A stretch of 64,000 nt of DNA from Thalassomonas actiniarum (GTDB taxonomy: Bacteria; Pseudomonadota; Gammaproteobacteria; Enterobacterales; Alteromonadaceae), in assembly GCF_000948975.2 (NCBI RefSeq), contig NZ_CP059735.1, positions 4,834,603 to 4,898,602 on the forward strand. The letters are read 5' to 3'. Both the position numbers and the translations under genes were made by a program. The notes beneath the pieces were generated by a model. It was given only the letters and a program-made list of their open reading frames with translations, was not told where the DNA came from and ran no database searches. This document shows positions 33,241 to 41,893 of the stretch, one piece after another. How positions within the stretch are numbered: position 1 is the first letter of the stretch; each line of letters begins with the position of its first letter.

Positions 33241-35457
33241 ATGAATTATTTAATACGACTCAAACATCAACAACACACTCCCTGGCAACTCCTGGCATTT
33301 CTGCTGATTTTTATCCTTTGCCTGCTCACTTCACCTGTTAGCAAGGCTGCGGATGTCGAGACCAGTTTTGAAACCACAGATCTGTCCGGCTCCTTTACCC
33401 TGGGCACCGCACCCAACACAGTCACTTTCACCAATGGCGAAGCCAAATTTGCCGGTATAGCATCCCTTTATCACAGCGGCTCTCAGGCCTTTATGGTAGA
33501 AAACAATACCGCGACGGTCAGTTTCGCGACCCCGGCCGCAGAACTCTCGGTCTTTTTAAAGGCACAATCCGGCGCGGCGGGGGCGACGGTCAATGTGTTT
33601 GATATTAGCGATAACCTGGTCGATAGCTATACTGCCACAACCTCATGGCAGGAGCTCAGCATAACCTCCGGCGAAGGCATCAGCAGGGTCGAACTCATCA
33701 ACAATAGTTCCAGCTATGCAGTCTTTGATGACTTCAGTTTCACCGCCCTCACCGCTGTCGAGCCCCCCGAAGATCCGGTAAAACTTGACGATCCTATTGC
33801 GCTGCCTATCTTTTCAGGCGGATTAAAATTGGCACTTGAGCCCTTTAGCCAGGAATTAGTTGCGCCTGTCTGGGGAACAAATGCCCCGGGTATCAATGAT
33901 TATTTCTATGTTATCGATCAGGTCGGTTTTATCTGGGGGATCTCCATGGCTTCGGGAGAGAAAGCCCTCACAGCCGATTTATCTGCTTTACTGGTCGATG
34001 TCGGCATTGAAGCATTGGGAGGTTTTGATGAAAGGGGCTTACTCGGTTTGGCCTTTCATCCGGATTTTGTCAGCAATAAAACCCTGTATACCTTTAGCTC
34101 ACAACCCGTCTTCGGGGAAGCCGATTTTTCAACCATGCCCGAAGGTGAAAACGCCGATCACCAGGGAGTATTAACCAGATGGTTCGCCGACATTGGCGGT
34201 GAAGGAGGTTTGATAATAGACCTCGAATCGGCACAAGAAATACTGCGCATCGACCAGCCACAGTTTAACCATAACGGCGGCGCCATTACTTTTGATAATA
34301 ACAGCTTATTGTATATTGCCCTGGGAGACGGCGGCGGCGCCGATGATATTGACGGACAAAGCTTTCTCGGCACTGCCATGGTCGGCCACGGCACCGATGG
34401 CAACGGCCAGGACACAGGGAATGTCTTAGCAACCATTTTACGGATAGACCCAGATGGCAACAACAGTGAAAATGGCGCCTACGGCATACCGCCAGATAAT
34501 CCCTTTGTCGGTATCAGCGGGGTGGATGAAATTTTTGCTTACGGCTTACGAAACCCATACCGGATATCTTTTGATCCTGTCTCGGGAAACTTATATGCCG
34601 GTGATGTCGGCCAGAATGATATCGAAGAAATTAATAATATCACCTCGGGAGGCAATTATGGCTGGAATATCCGCGAGGGCAGCTTTGGCTTTTTTGCCAA
34701 CGGCGACGGTGAAGGTTATGTCTATAGCCAGTCTGAGACGATGGACACCATAAACCCCGTAGTCGAATACGATCATGACGAAGGGGTCGCGGTGATCGGC
34801 GGTTTTGTCTACCGGGGAACAAGCTATGAAGATCTGCTGGGGCGGTATGTTTTTGGTGATTTCAATGGCCGGTTATTTTACCTCAACAATGAAAACACAA
34901 TTTCTGAGTTTCAAGACAAGGATGACATCGATGTCGGCGCAATTTTAGGCTTTGCCCGGGATGCCGGCGGTGAGCTTTATGTCCTAGCCAATGAAAACGG
35001 CCTGCCGAGCGGCAACAGCGGCGCCCTGTATAAAATCACCCTGTTGCCAAATCAATCGCCGGTGGCCGATGCCGGCAGTGCACAAACCGTCAATGAAGGA
35101 GACTTGGTAACATTAAATGCCGGTGGCAGCAGCGATCCCGACGGCGATCCCTTGAGGTATCAATGGACGCAAAGCAGCGGGACCTCTGTCACCTTAAACA
35201 ATCCGACCGCGGCAAGTCCGACTTTTACCGCCCCCAGTGTCAGCTCAACATCAAGCTTCAGCTTTACGGTAGAAGTCAATGACGGTCATTTAGCCGACAA
35301 TGCCAGTGTCGAGATCACGGTCAATAATGTTGAAGAAGAAGACTCTGGCAATGATGGGGGCGGAGGCGGCGGTAGCTTGTCCTTTGTCATTTTCCTGTTA
35401 GCCTTGGTTTTCACCGTCAAAGGGCTGATAACCCCCTTAACCCCGGGGAATAATTAG
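33241..35457 (+). CDS. PQQ-dependent sugar dehydrogenase-like protein with PKD domain and GlyGly-CTERM-type tail
   Basis: A 738-residue exported protein. The signal segment WQLLAFLLIFILCLLTSPVSKA is followed by a jelly-roll domain (about 40-170). A glucose/sorbosone dehydrogenase beta-propeller (about 185-600) follows, with GFDERGLLGLAFHPDF, QPQFNHNGGAITF, IFAYGLRNPYRISFDP, GDVGQNDIEEIN and GGNYGWNIREG. These match soluble PQQ glucose dehydrogenase repeats. A PKD-like domain (NQSPVADAGSAQTVNEGDLVTLNAGGSSDPDGDPLRYQWTQ) precedes DGGGGGGSLSFVIFLLALVFTVKG. That end resembles the GlyGly-CTERM anchor cut by rhombosortase. Substrate and PQQ use are inferred. The stop overlaps the convergent zapE stop. 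Confidence 0.88.
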   Translation: MNYLIRLKHQQHTPWQLLAFLLIFILCLLTSPVSKAADVETSFETTDLSGSFTLGTAPNTVTFTNGEAKFAGIASLYHSGSQAFMVENNTATVSFATPAAELSVFLKAQSGAAGATVNVFDISDNLVDSYTATTSWQELSITSGEGISRVELINNSSSYAVFDDFSFTALTAVEPPEDPVKLDDPIALPIFSGGLKLALEPFSQELVAPVWGTNAPGINDYFYVIDQVGFIWGISMASGEKALTADLSALLVDVGIEALGGFDERGLLGLAFHPDFVSNKTLYTFSSQPVFGEADFSTMPEGENADHQGVLTRWFADIGGEGGLIIDLESAQEILRIDQPQFNHNGGAITFDNNSLLYIALGDGGGADDIDGQSFLGTAMVGHGTDGNGQDTGNVLATILRIDPDGNNSENGAYGIPPDNPFVGISGVDEIFAYGLRNPYRISFDPVSGNLYAGDVGQNDIEEINNITSGGNYGWNIREGSFGFFANGDGEGYVYSQSETMDTINPVVEYDHDEGVAVIGGFVYRGTSYEDLLGRYVFGDFNGRLFYLNNENTISEFQDKDDIDVGAILGFARDAGGELYVLANENGLPSGNSGALYKITLLPNQSPVADAGSAQTVNEGDLVTLNAGGSSDPDGDPLRYQWTQSSGTSVTLNNPTAASPTFTAPSVSSTSSFSFTVEVNDGHLADNASVEITVNNVEEEDSGNDGGGGGGSLSFVIFLLALVFTVKGLITPLTPGNN

Positions 35458-36650
35458 GCGCTTTGTTCAGGCAGGGAGCGGTATTGCATAAACTGCATTT
35501 CAACCAGGCGAGAGCGGCAACGGGCAAATTCAAAACTCAGCTCTTGCCCCTGGTATAAGTCATCGATATCCACCGCTGCCGAGATGATCAACCTTACCTT
35601 GCGGTCATAAAATTCATCCACCAAGGCAATAAAGCGCCGCGCTTCATCATCCAACCTTTGCAGGTGGGTCAGCATCTTGCCTTGGCACCGGTAACCGTCT
35701 TCAACACCTGAAGCCACCCCTTGAATCCGCTCACCGACAAATTGCGGCACCGCGTCAAGTAACACCACAGAAAACTGATTAGCCAACTTAATATAATCCC
35801 GCTGGCTGCGCGGCCCCGAACACAGGGCATTAAAATCAAACCAAATAATACTTTGCCGGCACTCCGGCATTTTAGCCAAACCTTTATAGGGGATAAGGCG
35901 GTGGTTAATCTCTATTTCCCCTGCACGTGGCGGCTGTTTGCCAAAAACGCTGAAAACCTGCCTTAACCTGGTTGCCGCATCATCCCGGCCATAAACGTAA
36001 TCCCGGTAAGTTTTAACCCGCTCCTCCCGGAGAGCCAGCGACAACAGGCGGTGGTCTTTATCGCCGTCAACCGAAATCACCCGGCACTGCCGATATAAAA
36101 GATCTATGGTGGGAACAAAGCGCTCTCTTTGCAAGCCGTTGCGATACAGGGCTTCGGGGCGGCAATTGGAGGTCGCCACCAAAGTCACCCCATATTCAAA
36201 GAGTGCCTTAAGCAGCCTGGAAATCAGCATGGCATCACCGATATCCGAAACAAAGAACTCATCAAAACATAATACCCGGATATCTTTCGACCAGGACTTG
36301 GCGATACGTTTAAGGGGGTTATCACACACAGGCATAGCCGTTAACTGGTGGTGAACAGTTTCCATAAAGCGGTGAAAGTGAATGCGTTTTTTTTGCCTGA
36401 TGCCAAGGTGCCGGTAAAACAAATCCATCAACATGGTTTTGCCTCTACCTACCCGGCCATGAAAATAAATACCGGGTACAGGCCTCGGCCGACGTAATTT
36501 TCCCCATATTTCTCCCAAAAAGGTTTGCCGGTGTTTATATTTGTGCTCCAGCGCTTGACTAAGACCGACTAAAGCATCGACAGCGGCTAACTGCGCCGGA
36601 TCCTCAAGCAGCTGCCGGTTATCCAGCAATTGCTGATACGCTAACTTCAT
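35454..36650 (-). CDS. zapE: Cell division protein ZapE (AFG1-like ATPase)
   Basis: A P-loop ATPase of about 398 residues that in E. coli associates with FtsZ at the constricting septum. Walker A is GIYFHGRVGRGKTMLMDLFYRHL, with RIHFHRFMETVHHQL after it, Walker B is in IRVLCFDEFFVSDIGDAMLISRLL, and VTLVATSNCRPEALYRNGLQRERFVPTIDLL is the sensor region. Family length is about 375. The ATG at 36650 is used; a GTG and TTG 6-9 bases earlier lie closer to AGGAGT and could be the start. Its stop codon overlaps that of the convergent dehydrogenase gene. Confidence 0.92.
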   Translation of the reverse strand: MKLAYQQLLDNRQLLEDPAQLAAVDALVGLSQALEHKYKHRQTFLGEIWGKLRRPRPVPGIYFHGRVGRGKTMLMDLFYRHLGIRQKKRIHFHRFMETVHHQLTAMPVCDNPLKRIAKSWSKDIRVLCFDEFFVSDIGDAMLISRLLKALFEYGVTLVATSNCRPEALYRNGLQRERFVPTIDLLYRQCRVISVDGDKDHRLLSLALREERVKTYRDYVYGRDDAATRLRQVFSVFGKQPPRAGEIEINHRLIPYKGLAKMPECRQSIIWFDFNALCSGPRSQRDYIKLANQFSVVLLDAVPQFVGERIQGVASGVEDGYRCQGKMLTHLQRLDDEARRFIALVDEFYDRKVRLIISAAVDIDDLYQGQELSFEFARCRSRLVEMQFMQYRSLPEQSA

Positions 36651-36788
36651 TGACACCAAGGCTTACTCCTAACCAGCACAAAACTGTTCATGCCGACCAC
36701 ATTTTACATCCCCCGAAACCGGCAAATTCTAGCGCAAAATAGGCTTAAAAACGATCTCCTTTTTACCTGAAAATTTTGAGTTTTTGCC

Positions 36789-36821
36789 CTTAAGCGAACC
36801 TTAAGTTCATTTTTATATATT
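36789..36821 (+). promoter_or_regulatory. PmrA/BasR-type box and promoter upstream of dgkA
   Basis: CTTAAG CGAAC CTTAAG (36789-36805) fits the PmrA box YTTAAK-N5-YTTAAK. TATATT (36816-36821) follows 10 bases later, a normal place for a -10 box when the box overlaps the -35 region. The same motif occurs before the response regulator gene at 38670. Confidence 0.7.
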
Positions 36822-36888
36822 AGCGAGCAACGCCCTGGCTTTATCAAGTCATAACAGATGTTGCACCTTATATGAAGTACTTGCCGCT

Positions 36889-37068
36889 ATGAAGACCGAA
36901 CCAATCATTGCTGCTCACTGGCCTAAAAGCGTCTTTTTTAGATTTCGAGCGCCATTCATTTCGTTTATCACCGGCAAGGCTATCCGACCCTGGCAGGGAA
37001 ATACGCGCCTTATCCTTATCTTTATGGGGCTCGCTGCCTACCACAATAACCTGTACCGCTTACAATAA
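36889..37068 (+). CDS. Small ORF of 59 codons in the dgkA leader
   Basis: Between the PmrA-type promoter and dgkA an open frame of 59 codons starts at ATG 36889 (MKTEPIIAAHWPKSVFFRFRA) and ends TRLILIFMGLAAYHNNLYRLQ. It is basic with a hydrophobic C-terminal helix and would be a small inner-membrane protein. The ribosome-binding site is weak. It may be a real peptide, or the remnant of the N-terminus of a membrane protein such as a lipid A phosphoethanolamine transferase; the similarity to the latter is faint and unproven. Confidence 0.35.
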   Translation: MKTEPIIAAHWPKSVFFRFRAPFISFITGKAIRPWQGNTRLILIFMGLAAYHNNLYRLQ

Positions 37069-37131
37069 TTAACAATTTGCCATCATAAAAGCACAGCCTT
37101 GGCTTTTTTATTGATAAATAAAGAAGATATA

Positions 37132-37539
37132 ATGAAACCACAAATGATTGCTAAAAATAACGATATGAACAAACCCAACGGCTCAGGACTGACACGTATC
37201 TTTAAAGCGGCCCATTGCTCCATCAAAGGCTTTAAAGCGGCTTTTATCCATGAATCCGCCTTTCGCCAGGAACTTTTCCTGACCGCTTTATTGGTGCCCG
37301 CCTCTTTTTACCTGGCCCAGTCCAACCTGCACCACCTGATGCTGATTGCTACCTTATTTTTTGTACTGTTTGCGGAAATTATCAATTCTGCACTGGAAGC
37401 ACTGGCGGATAAAATCACGTTAGAGCATGACGAACTTATCGGCCGCGCCAAAGATTTAGGCTCTTCCGCGGTATTTCTGGCCATTTCCCTGCTGGTGCTG
37501 ATTTGGACAGAGGCGCTCTACACTAAATTTGCAGGCTAG
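37132..37539 (+). CDS. dgkA: Diacylglycerol kinase
   Basis: A small trimeric inner-membrane enzyme that phosphorylates diacylglycerol to phosphatidic acid with ATP. From the ATG at 37132 (AGAAG upstream) it has about 135 residues, against 122 in E. coli. The amphipathic start GLTRIFKAAHCSIKGFKAAFIHESAFRQELFLTALLVPASFYLA leads to three membrane helices. The catalytic segment is VLFAEIINSALEALADKITLEHDELIGRAKDLGSSAVFLA. A PmrA-type box lies about 330 bases upstream, and the neighbouring OmpR-family gene carries the same box. In E. coli BasR is also reported to influence dgkA, as diacylglycerol arises from lipid A phosphoethanolamine transfer. Confidence 0.93.
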   Translation: MKPQMIAKNNDMNKPNGSGLTRIFKAAHCSIKGFKAAFIHESAFRQELFLTALLVPASFYLAQSNLHHLMLIATLFFVLFAEIINSALEALADKITLEHDELIGRAKDLGSSAVFLAISLLVLIWTEALYTKFAG

Positions 37540-37910
37540 CGGACGGATTATTATTCACGGTTTAAAAATAATAACCTCAATATCGAAAATGATGCTTTTT
37601 CAGGCTCCAGCCATTAGCCGCTGTGCTGATGATATTAACGGACAGGGAAAAACAGATGGCTATTTAATGGCAACTCATCCTTAGACAGTTGATTTATTTA
37701 TAAAAACTCAAAAAACAAGACTTCTCAAAAGTCTGGCTATTACGCCAAAACTGAAAATACTCGCTATCGGTTCGCGATGAAAGCTCCGGCATAAATTCAT
37801 CGGCAAACCATCAGCACTTAAATCTTTCATCAATAAAATGACCGCTAAGATCACCTAAATAATAATGCTGATGGCTCTCACCGGGCGGTTTTTAATGGAG
37901 TGCATGGCCA
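37540..37910. other. Intergenic region between dgkA and the response regulator gene
   Basis: About 370 AT-rich bases between convergent genes. AGACTT CTCA AAAGTCT near 37720-37735 can form a small hairpin but lacks a good T-run. No gene or clear element is visible. Confidence 0.4.
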
Positions 37911-38582
37911 TCAATTAGCGGCGATATAACCAAAACCCCGCTTGGTTTTCACCGGTAAATTTCCCCCTAAGCCTTTGATCTTTTTCCGGGCAGAAGAGAG
38001 ATGTGCTTCAATGGAGTTTTTTGAAATCATATTGTACTGGCCGACAATATATTCACTGAGTTTTTCCGGGCTGATCACCTTGTTTTGATTGGAAAAAAGG
38101 CATTCGATGATCTTATATTCATTGGGGGTTAATCCCACCTTGTCATTGCCAAAGAAAAGCTGCTTCTGGTTAATGTCTAAAGAAAAGTTACTGATGCAAA
38201 TTTTATTCAACGCCACGCAGAGATCGCCGCGCCGCATCAGGTTGACTAACCTGGCATGGAGTTCATCAAAGGAAAAAGGCTTGGTCATATAATCATCCGC
38301 CCCTTCAAGCAGACCTTTGACCTTATCTTGCGGCAGGTCCTTGGCCGCCAGCAGCAACACTTTGATATTGCTTTGTGCCCTGCGCAGGGCTTTTAATATC
38401 GACAGGCCATCGAGCCCCGGCAGCATAATATCTAAGATCAGCAACTGATAGTCCCCCGTCAGTGCCATAGATAAGCCCTCGGAGCCGTCGCCGGTATCAT
38501 CCAGGGTAAAACCCAGGTTAGTTAATCCCAGGCGCAGGCTGCGCCTTAACGATAGGGAGTCTTCAACAATTAATATATTCAA
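37911..38582 (-). CDS. OmpR-family response regulator, PmrA/QseB-like
   Basis: A 223-residue DNA-binding regulator. The receiver (residues 1-115) has MNILIVEDSLSLRRSLRLGL (acidic pair), phospho-Asp in YQLLILDIMLPGLDG, a Lys in DYMTKPFSFDELHARL. The winged-helix domain includes LTPNEYKIIECLFSNQNKVISPEKL and SIEAHLSSARKKIKGLGGNLPVKTKRGFGYIA. LLLAAKD replaces the usual LTAR(D/G). No histidine kinase gene is adjacent, so it is an orphan here. A CTTAAG-N5-CTTAAG box lies 88 bases before its start and another before dgkA, so autoregulation and control of dgkA are likely (inference from motif sharing). Confidence 0.9.
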   Translation of the reverse strand: MNILIVEDSLSLRRSLRLGLTNLGFTLDDTGDGSEGLSMALTGDYQLLILDIMLPGLDGLSILKALRRAQSNIKVLLLAAKDLPQDKVKGLLEGADDYMTKPFSFDELHARLVNLMRRGDLCVALNKICISNFSLDINQKQLFFGNDKVGLTPNEYKIIECLFSNQNKVISPEKLSEYIVGQYNMISKNSIEAHLSSARKKIKGLGGNLPVKTKRGFGYIAAN

Positions 38583-38669
38583 TGCGCTACTTCTCTGTTA
38601 ATTGGAACCAGGCTAATTAGCATTAAGCTAATAGATAAGTAAAACAGATGGCGACTTTATCAATGCAAG

Positions 38670-38686
38670 CTTAAGGTTGCCTTAAG
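38670..38686. promoter_or_regulatory. PmrA/BasR-type box upstream of the response regulator
   Basis: Read toward the gene: CTTAAG GCAAC CTTAAG. It differs from the dgkA box only in two spacer bases and has the same 11-base period. Confidence 0.7.
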
Positions 38687-38800
38687 AGCCGGTGCAAGTT
38701 CAAATGATGAGGTGATGAGAGCAAAAGAAGTGAGCAAAGCGACAAGTTAATACCGCCCCGCACCAGAAGAGGAGCAAGACGGTATAAGCTGAGAAGAAAA

Positions 38801-40189
38801 CTAATCTTTAACGATACGTACCCTGAAGTTGCGCCCTTTCATCTTACCTTTTTCCAGCTTTCTCAACGCCGGGGTTACGGCATTTTTGGCCACCGCGACA
38901 TAGGCAAAAAAATCAAAGACATTGATTTTCCCCACCTGCTCACCGCGAATGCCCTTCTCGCCGGTTAATGCCCCTAAGATATCCCCCGGACGTAATTTTT
39001 GTTTCTTGCCGCCGTCGATCAGCAAAGTCGTCATCAGGGGAGCGGCCGGTTTATTGGCAAGCACACCGGCATCAGGCAAGCTTTCGCCTGCTATGGTGCG
39101 ATCTAAGTAATCTTCCAGTAAAGCGACCTTATAACTTTCCTTGTCGCTGTAAAAAGAATAAGCATGGCCTTTGCTACCGGCACGGCCGGTACGGCCAATA
39201 CGGTGCACATGTACTTCACTGTCGCGGGCAATATGATAGTTAAACACTGCATCCAGGGCTTCAATATCCAGTCCGCGGGCGGCAACATCTGTAGCCACCA
39301 GGATATTGGCACTTTTATTGGCAAAACGGATCAAAGCTTTATCCCTGTCTCTTTGCTCCAAATCCCCGTGTAAGGCCAATACGCTAAAACCGTAATTATG
39401 CAGTTCGTCCGCAACTTCCTGCACTTCTCTTTTGGTATTGCAAAAGACCACGGAAGAAGCCGGGTTATGGGCCAGCAGCAGCAAACGCAGGGCTTCCAGC
39501 CGCTGCCGGTTATCTTCTATCTGGTAAAAGTGCTGGCTGATACTGCTATTATCATGAGTGGCCGCTACTTTCACCATCACGGGATCTGTCATCACAGCGC
39601 CGGCAATGGCTTTGATCTGCGCCGGGTAAGTGGCGCTGAACAATAAATTCTGACGTTTTTTCGGCGCCTGTTCAATGATGGCATCCAGGGATGGCGCAAA
39701 GCCCATTTCCAGCATGCGGTCGGCTTCATCGAGTACTAAAGTGGTAATATTATCAAGATGCAAAGTGCCTTTGCGCACATGCTCTTCCACCCGCCCGGGT
39801 GTGCCCACCACGATATGGGCGCCGTGCTCCAAAGAGCCTATTTGCGGGCCAAAAGGCATGCCGCCGCATAAGGTTAACACCTTGATATTATGTATGGTAC
39901 GTGCCAGTTTACGGATTTCTTTCGCCACCTGATCCGCCAGCTCCCGGGTCGGACATAACACCAGCGACTGGATACGAAAACGCTTAACATTCAGCTGCTG
40001 CAATAACCCCAAGGAAAACGCCGCCGTCTTACCCGAGCCGGTTTTCCCCTGGGCGATGACATCTTTGCCCGCCAGGATATCGGGTAAACTCTGTGCCTGG
40101 ATCGCCGTCATGGCCTGATAACCTAAGCTACTTAAGTTCTCTTGCAGCTCGATACGTAATTTAAGGGATGAAAAAGCGGTACTACTCAA
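38801..40189 (-). CDS. dbpA: ATP-dependent RNA helicase DbpA
   Basis: A 462-residue DEAD-box helicase that helps 50S ribosome assembly and is guided by hairpin 92 of 23S rRNA. Motifs: Q motif around MTAIQAQSLP, AQGKTGSGKTAAF (Walker A), PTRELADQV, GTPGR, VLDEADRMLEMGF (DEAD), SATYPAQ (SAT), and HRIGRTGRAGSKG in the second domain. The C-terminal DbpA RNA-binding domain reads RPGDILGALTGEKGIRGEQVGKINVFDFFAYVAV, typical of this subfamily. Length is normal (E. coli 457). It is monocistronic and divergent from the GGDEF gene at 40399. Confidence 0.96.
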   Translation of the reverse strand: MSSTAFSSLKLRIELQENLSSLGYQAMTAIQAQSLPDILAGKDVIAQGKTGSGKTAAFSLGLLQQLNVKRFRIQSLVLCPTRELADQVAKEIRKLARTIHNIKVLTLCGGMPFGPQIGSLEHGAHIVVGTPGRVEEHVRKGTLHLDNITTLVLDEADRMLEMGFAPSLDAIIEQAPKKRQNLLFSATYPAQIKAIAGAVMTDPVMVKVAATHDNSSISQHFYQIEDNRQRLEALRLLLLAHNPASSVVFCNTKREVQEVADELHNYGFSVLALHGDLEQRDRDKALIRFANKSANILVATDVAARGLDIEALDAVFNYHIARDSEVHVHRIGRTGRAGSKGHAYSFYSDKESYKVALLEDYLDRTIAGESLPDAGVLANKPAAPLMTTLLIDGGKKQKLRPGDILGALTGEKGIRGEQVGKINVFDFFAYVAVAKNAVTPALRKLEKGKMKGRNFRVRIVKD

Positions 40190-40398
40190 AATAAAGATCC
40201 TGTTCGGGGCACGGTTTAAGCACTAAAGACGGCAGCGGCACACAGCAGCAAAGTAAAGCTGTAAACCGACGCAGCGCAGTAGCGAAAATAAGCCGGCGAT
40301 TATACCTATGCCGCCAGGACAAGTACAAGGATTAATCACTTTCGCAAGGAAATACGCCTTGGTCTATAGTGAATAGAATCTAGGTTTGGATGTAAAAG

Positions 40399-41868
40399 AT
40401 GTTATTTGTTCCCCTGTTAGTCATCATTTTCCTGCTCGCTGCCCCGGTAAGTGCCAATGTTGTCAACCTCACGGCGGATGAACAGGCCTGGTTAGAGCAA
40501 CATCCAAAAATTCGTATTGCCGGTGATCCCGACTATGCCCCGTTCGAATTCCGCAATTCCCGGGGGGAGCTGATGGGAATTTCCCAGGACATACTCGGTT
40601 ACTGCCTGGATGTGTTAGCAATTGAACTGGTTGAGGTTCCAACCCATAGCTGGAAACAGGCACAAGACCACCTCAATGCCGGGACAGCAGATCTGCTCAC
40701 TGTCGCCAGCCAAACCACACAGCGGGATAGATACCTGACATTCAGCCAGCCTTACCTATACCTGCCGGTGGTGATCCTGACCCGCAATGATATTAACCGA
40801 CAACTCTCCCTGGAAGATCTATACGGCCTGACTTTGATCACTGTTTATGGTTTTGGCGTCAATGAATACCTGGAGCAGTTTAGCGATAAAATCAACCTGG
40901 TTTATGCCCGATCCACCGCAGAAGCCCTGCAAAAACTTTCCTTTGGCAGCGTAGATGCCATGCTCCTCAATCTGGGCACCGCCAGCTATCAGATACAGGC
41001 ATTAAAACTTACCAATCTGCAGGTTTCCGGGGAGATAGATTATACCTACCAGCTTGCCTTTGCCGTGCGCAGCGAGCTTAGCCCTTTGATCCCGATCCTC
41101 GATAAAGTCCTGGCCGCTATGCCACCCGGGCAAAAACAGCAATTTATTAGCAAATGGATCAGCTTAGAACAAGGCCTGTGGCGCCCCAGTAAATACCAGA
41201 CGCTGGTGACCATAGCCATCATTTCCGCCCTGGGGTTTGCCCTGATGTGTGCCTTATACCTGTCTCTTAACCGCACCCTCACTGCGCAAAATAAGGCCCT
41301 GGAGCAAAAATCCCTCTTACTGGAAAAAGAAATTGAAGAGCGTAAATTATTGGAAATACAACTAAAGGAGCAGGTATTTCAGGACGACCTCACAGGGTTG
41401 GCCAACCGGAGAAAACTGCTGGAAAGAGTGGCGCTGGAATGGCCAAGATCCCTGAGAGCCTCGCGCCCTATTTCAATTTTGATGTTAGATCTGGATCATT
41501 TCAAAATAATCAATGACAGCTTTGGCCATGACATCGGCGACAAGGTATTGAAAAGCACCTCAAGTATCTTGCAAGATTCCACCCGGATCACAGATCTGGT
41601 GGCGCGCTGGGGCGGTGAAGAATTCGTGTTAATGTTACCGGAAACCGGCCACGACCTTGCCATAGAAATCGCCGAGCGTATCCGGGAAAAAGTGGCAGCT
41701 ACCGAGTTGGCATTTCAGGACAACAAGATCACCTTCACCATCAGTATCGGTGTAGCCACCACAGAAAACGGCGAGCCGAGTTTTACCGAATTGTTGAGTA
41801 TTTCGGATATGGCCCTGTACCAGTCTAAAGAGCAGGGACGAAACCGGGTTTCTTCTATTATTATCTAA
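40399..41868 (+). CDS. Diguanylate cyclase with periplasmic solute-binding sensor domain
   Basis: A 489-residue enzyme making cyclic-di-GMP. A signal/anchor (LLVIIFLLAAPVSA) is followed by a periplasmic SBP_bac_3 domain (about residues 25-260; IRIAGDPDYAPFEFRNSRGELMGISQD). A membrane helix (about 272-292) and a coiled coil follow. The GGDEF domain has DDLTGLANRRKLLERV, DHFKIINDSFGHDIGDKVL and ARWGGEEFVLMLPETG. The active site is GGEEF and an inhibitory I-site RxxD (RITD) stands five residues before it. It should respond to an amino-acid-like or other small ligand in the periplasm. Confidence 0.93.
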   Translation: MLFVPLLVIIFLLAAPVSANVVNLTADEQAWLEQHPKIRIAGDPDYAPFEFRNSRGELMGISQDILGYCLDVLAIELVEVPTHSWKQAQDHLNAGTADLLTVASQTTQRDRYLTFSQPYLYLPVVILTRNDINRQLSLEDLYGLTLITVYGFGVNEYLEQFSDKINLVYARSTAEALQKLSFGSVDAMLLNLGTASYQIQALKLTNLQVSGEIDYTYQLAFAVRSELSPLIPILDKVLAAMPPGQKQQFISKWISLEQGLWRPSKYQTLVTIAIISALGFALMCALYLSLNRTLTAQNKALEQKSLLLEKEIEERKLLEIQLKEQVFQDDLTGLANRRKLLERVALEWPRSLRASRPISILMLDLDHFKIINDSFGHDIGDKVLKSTSSILQDSTRITDLVARWGGEEFVLMLPETGHDLAIEIAERIREKVAATELAFQDNKITFTISIGVATTENGEPSFTELLSISDMALYQSKEQGRNRVSSIII

Positions 41869-41893
41869 ATAACACCAACCGGTGCCCGGGACT

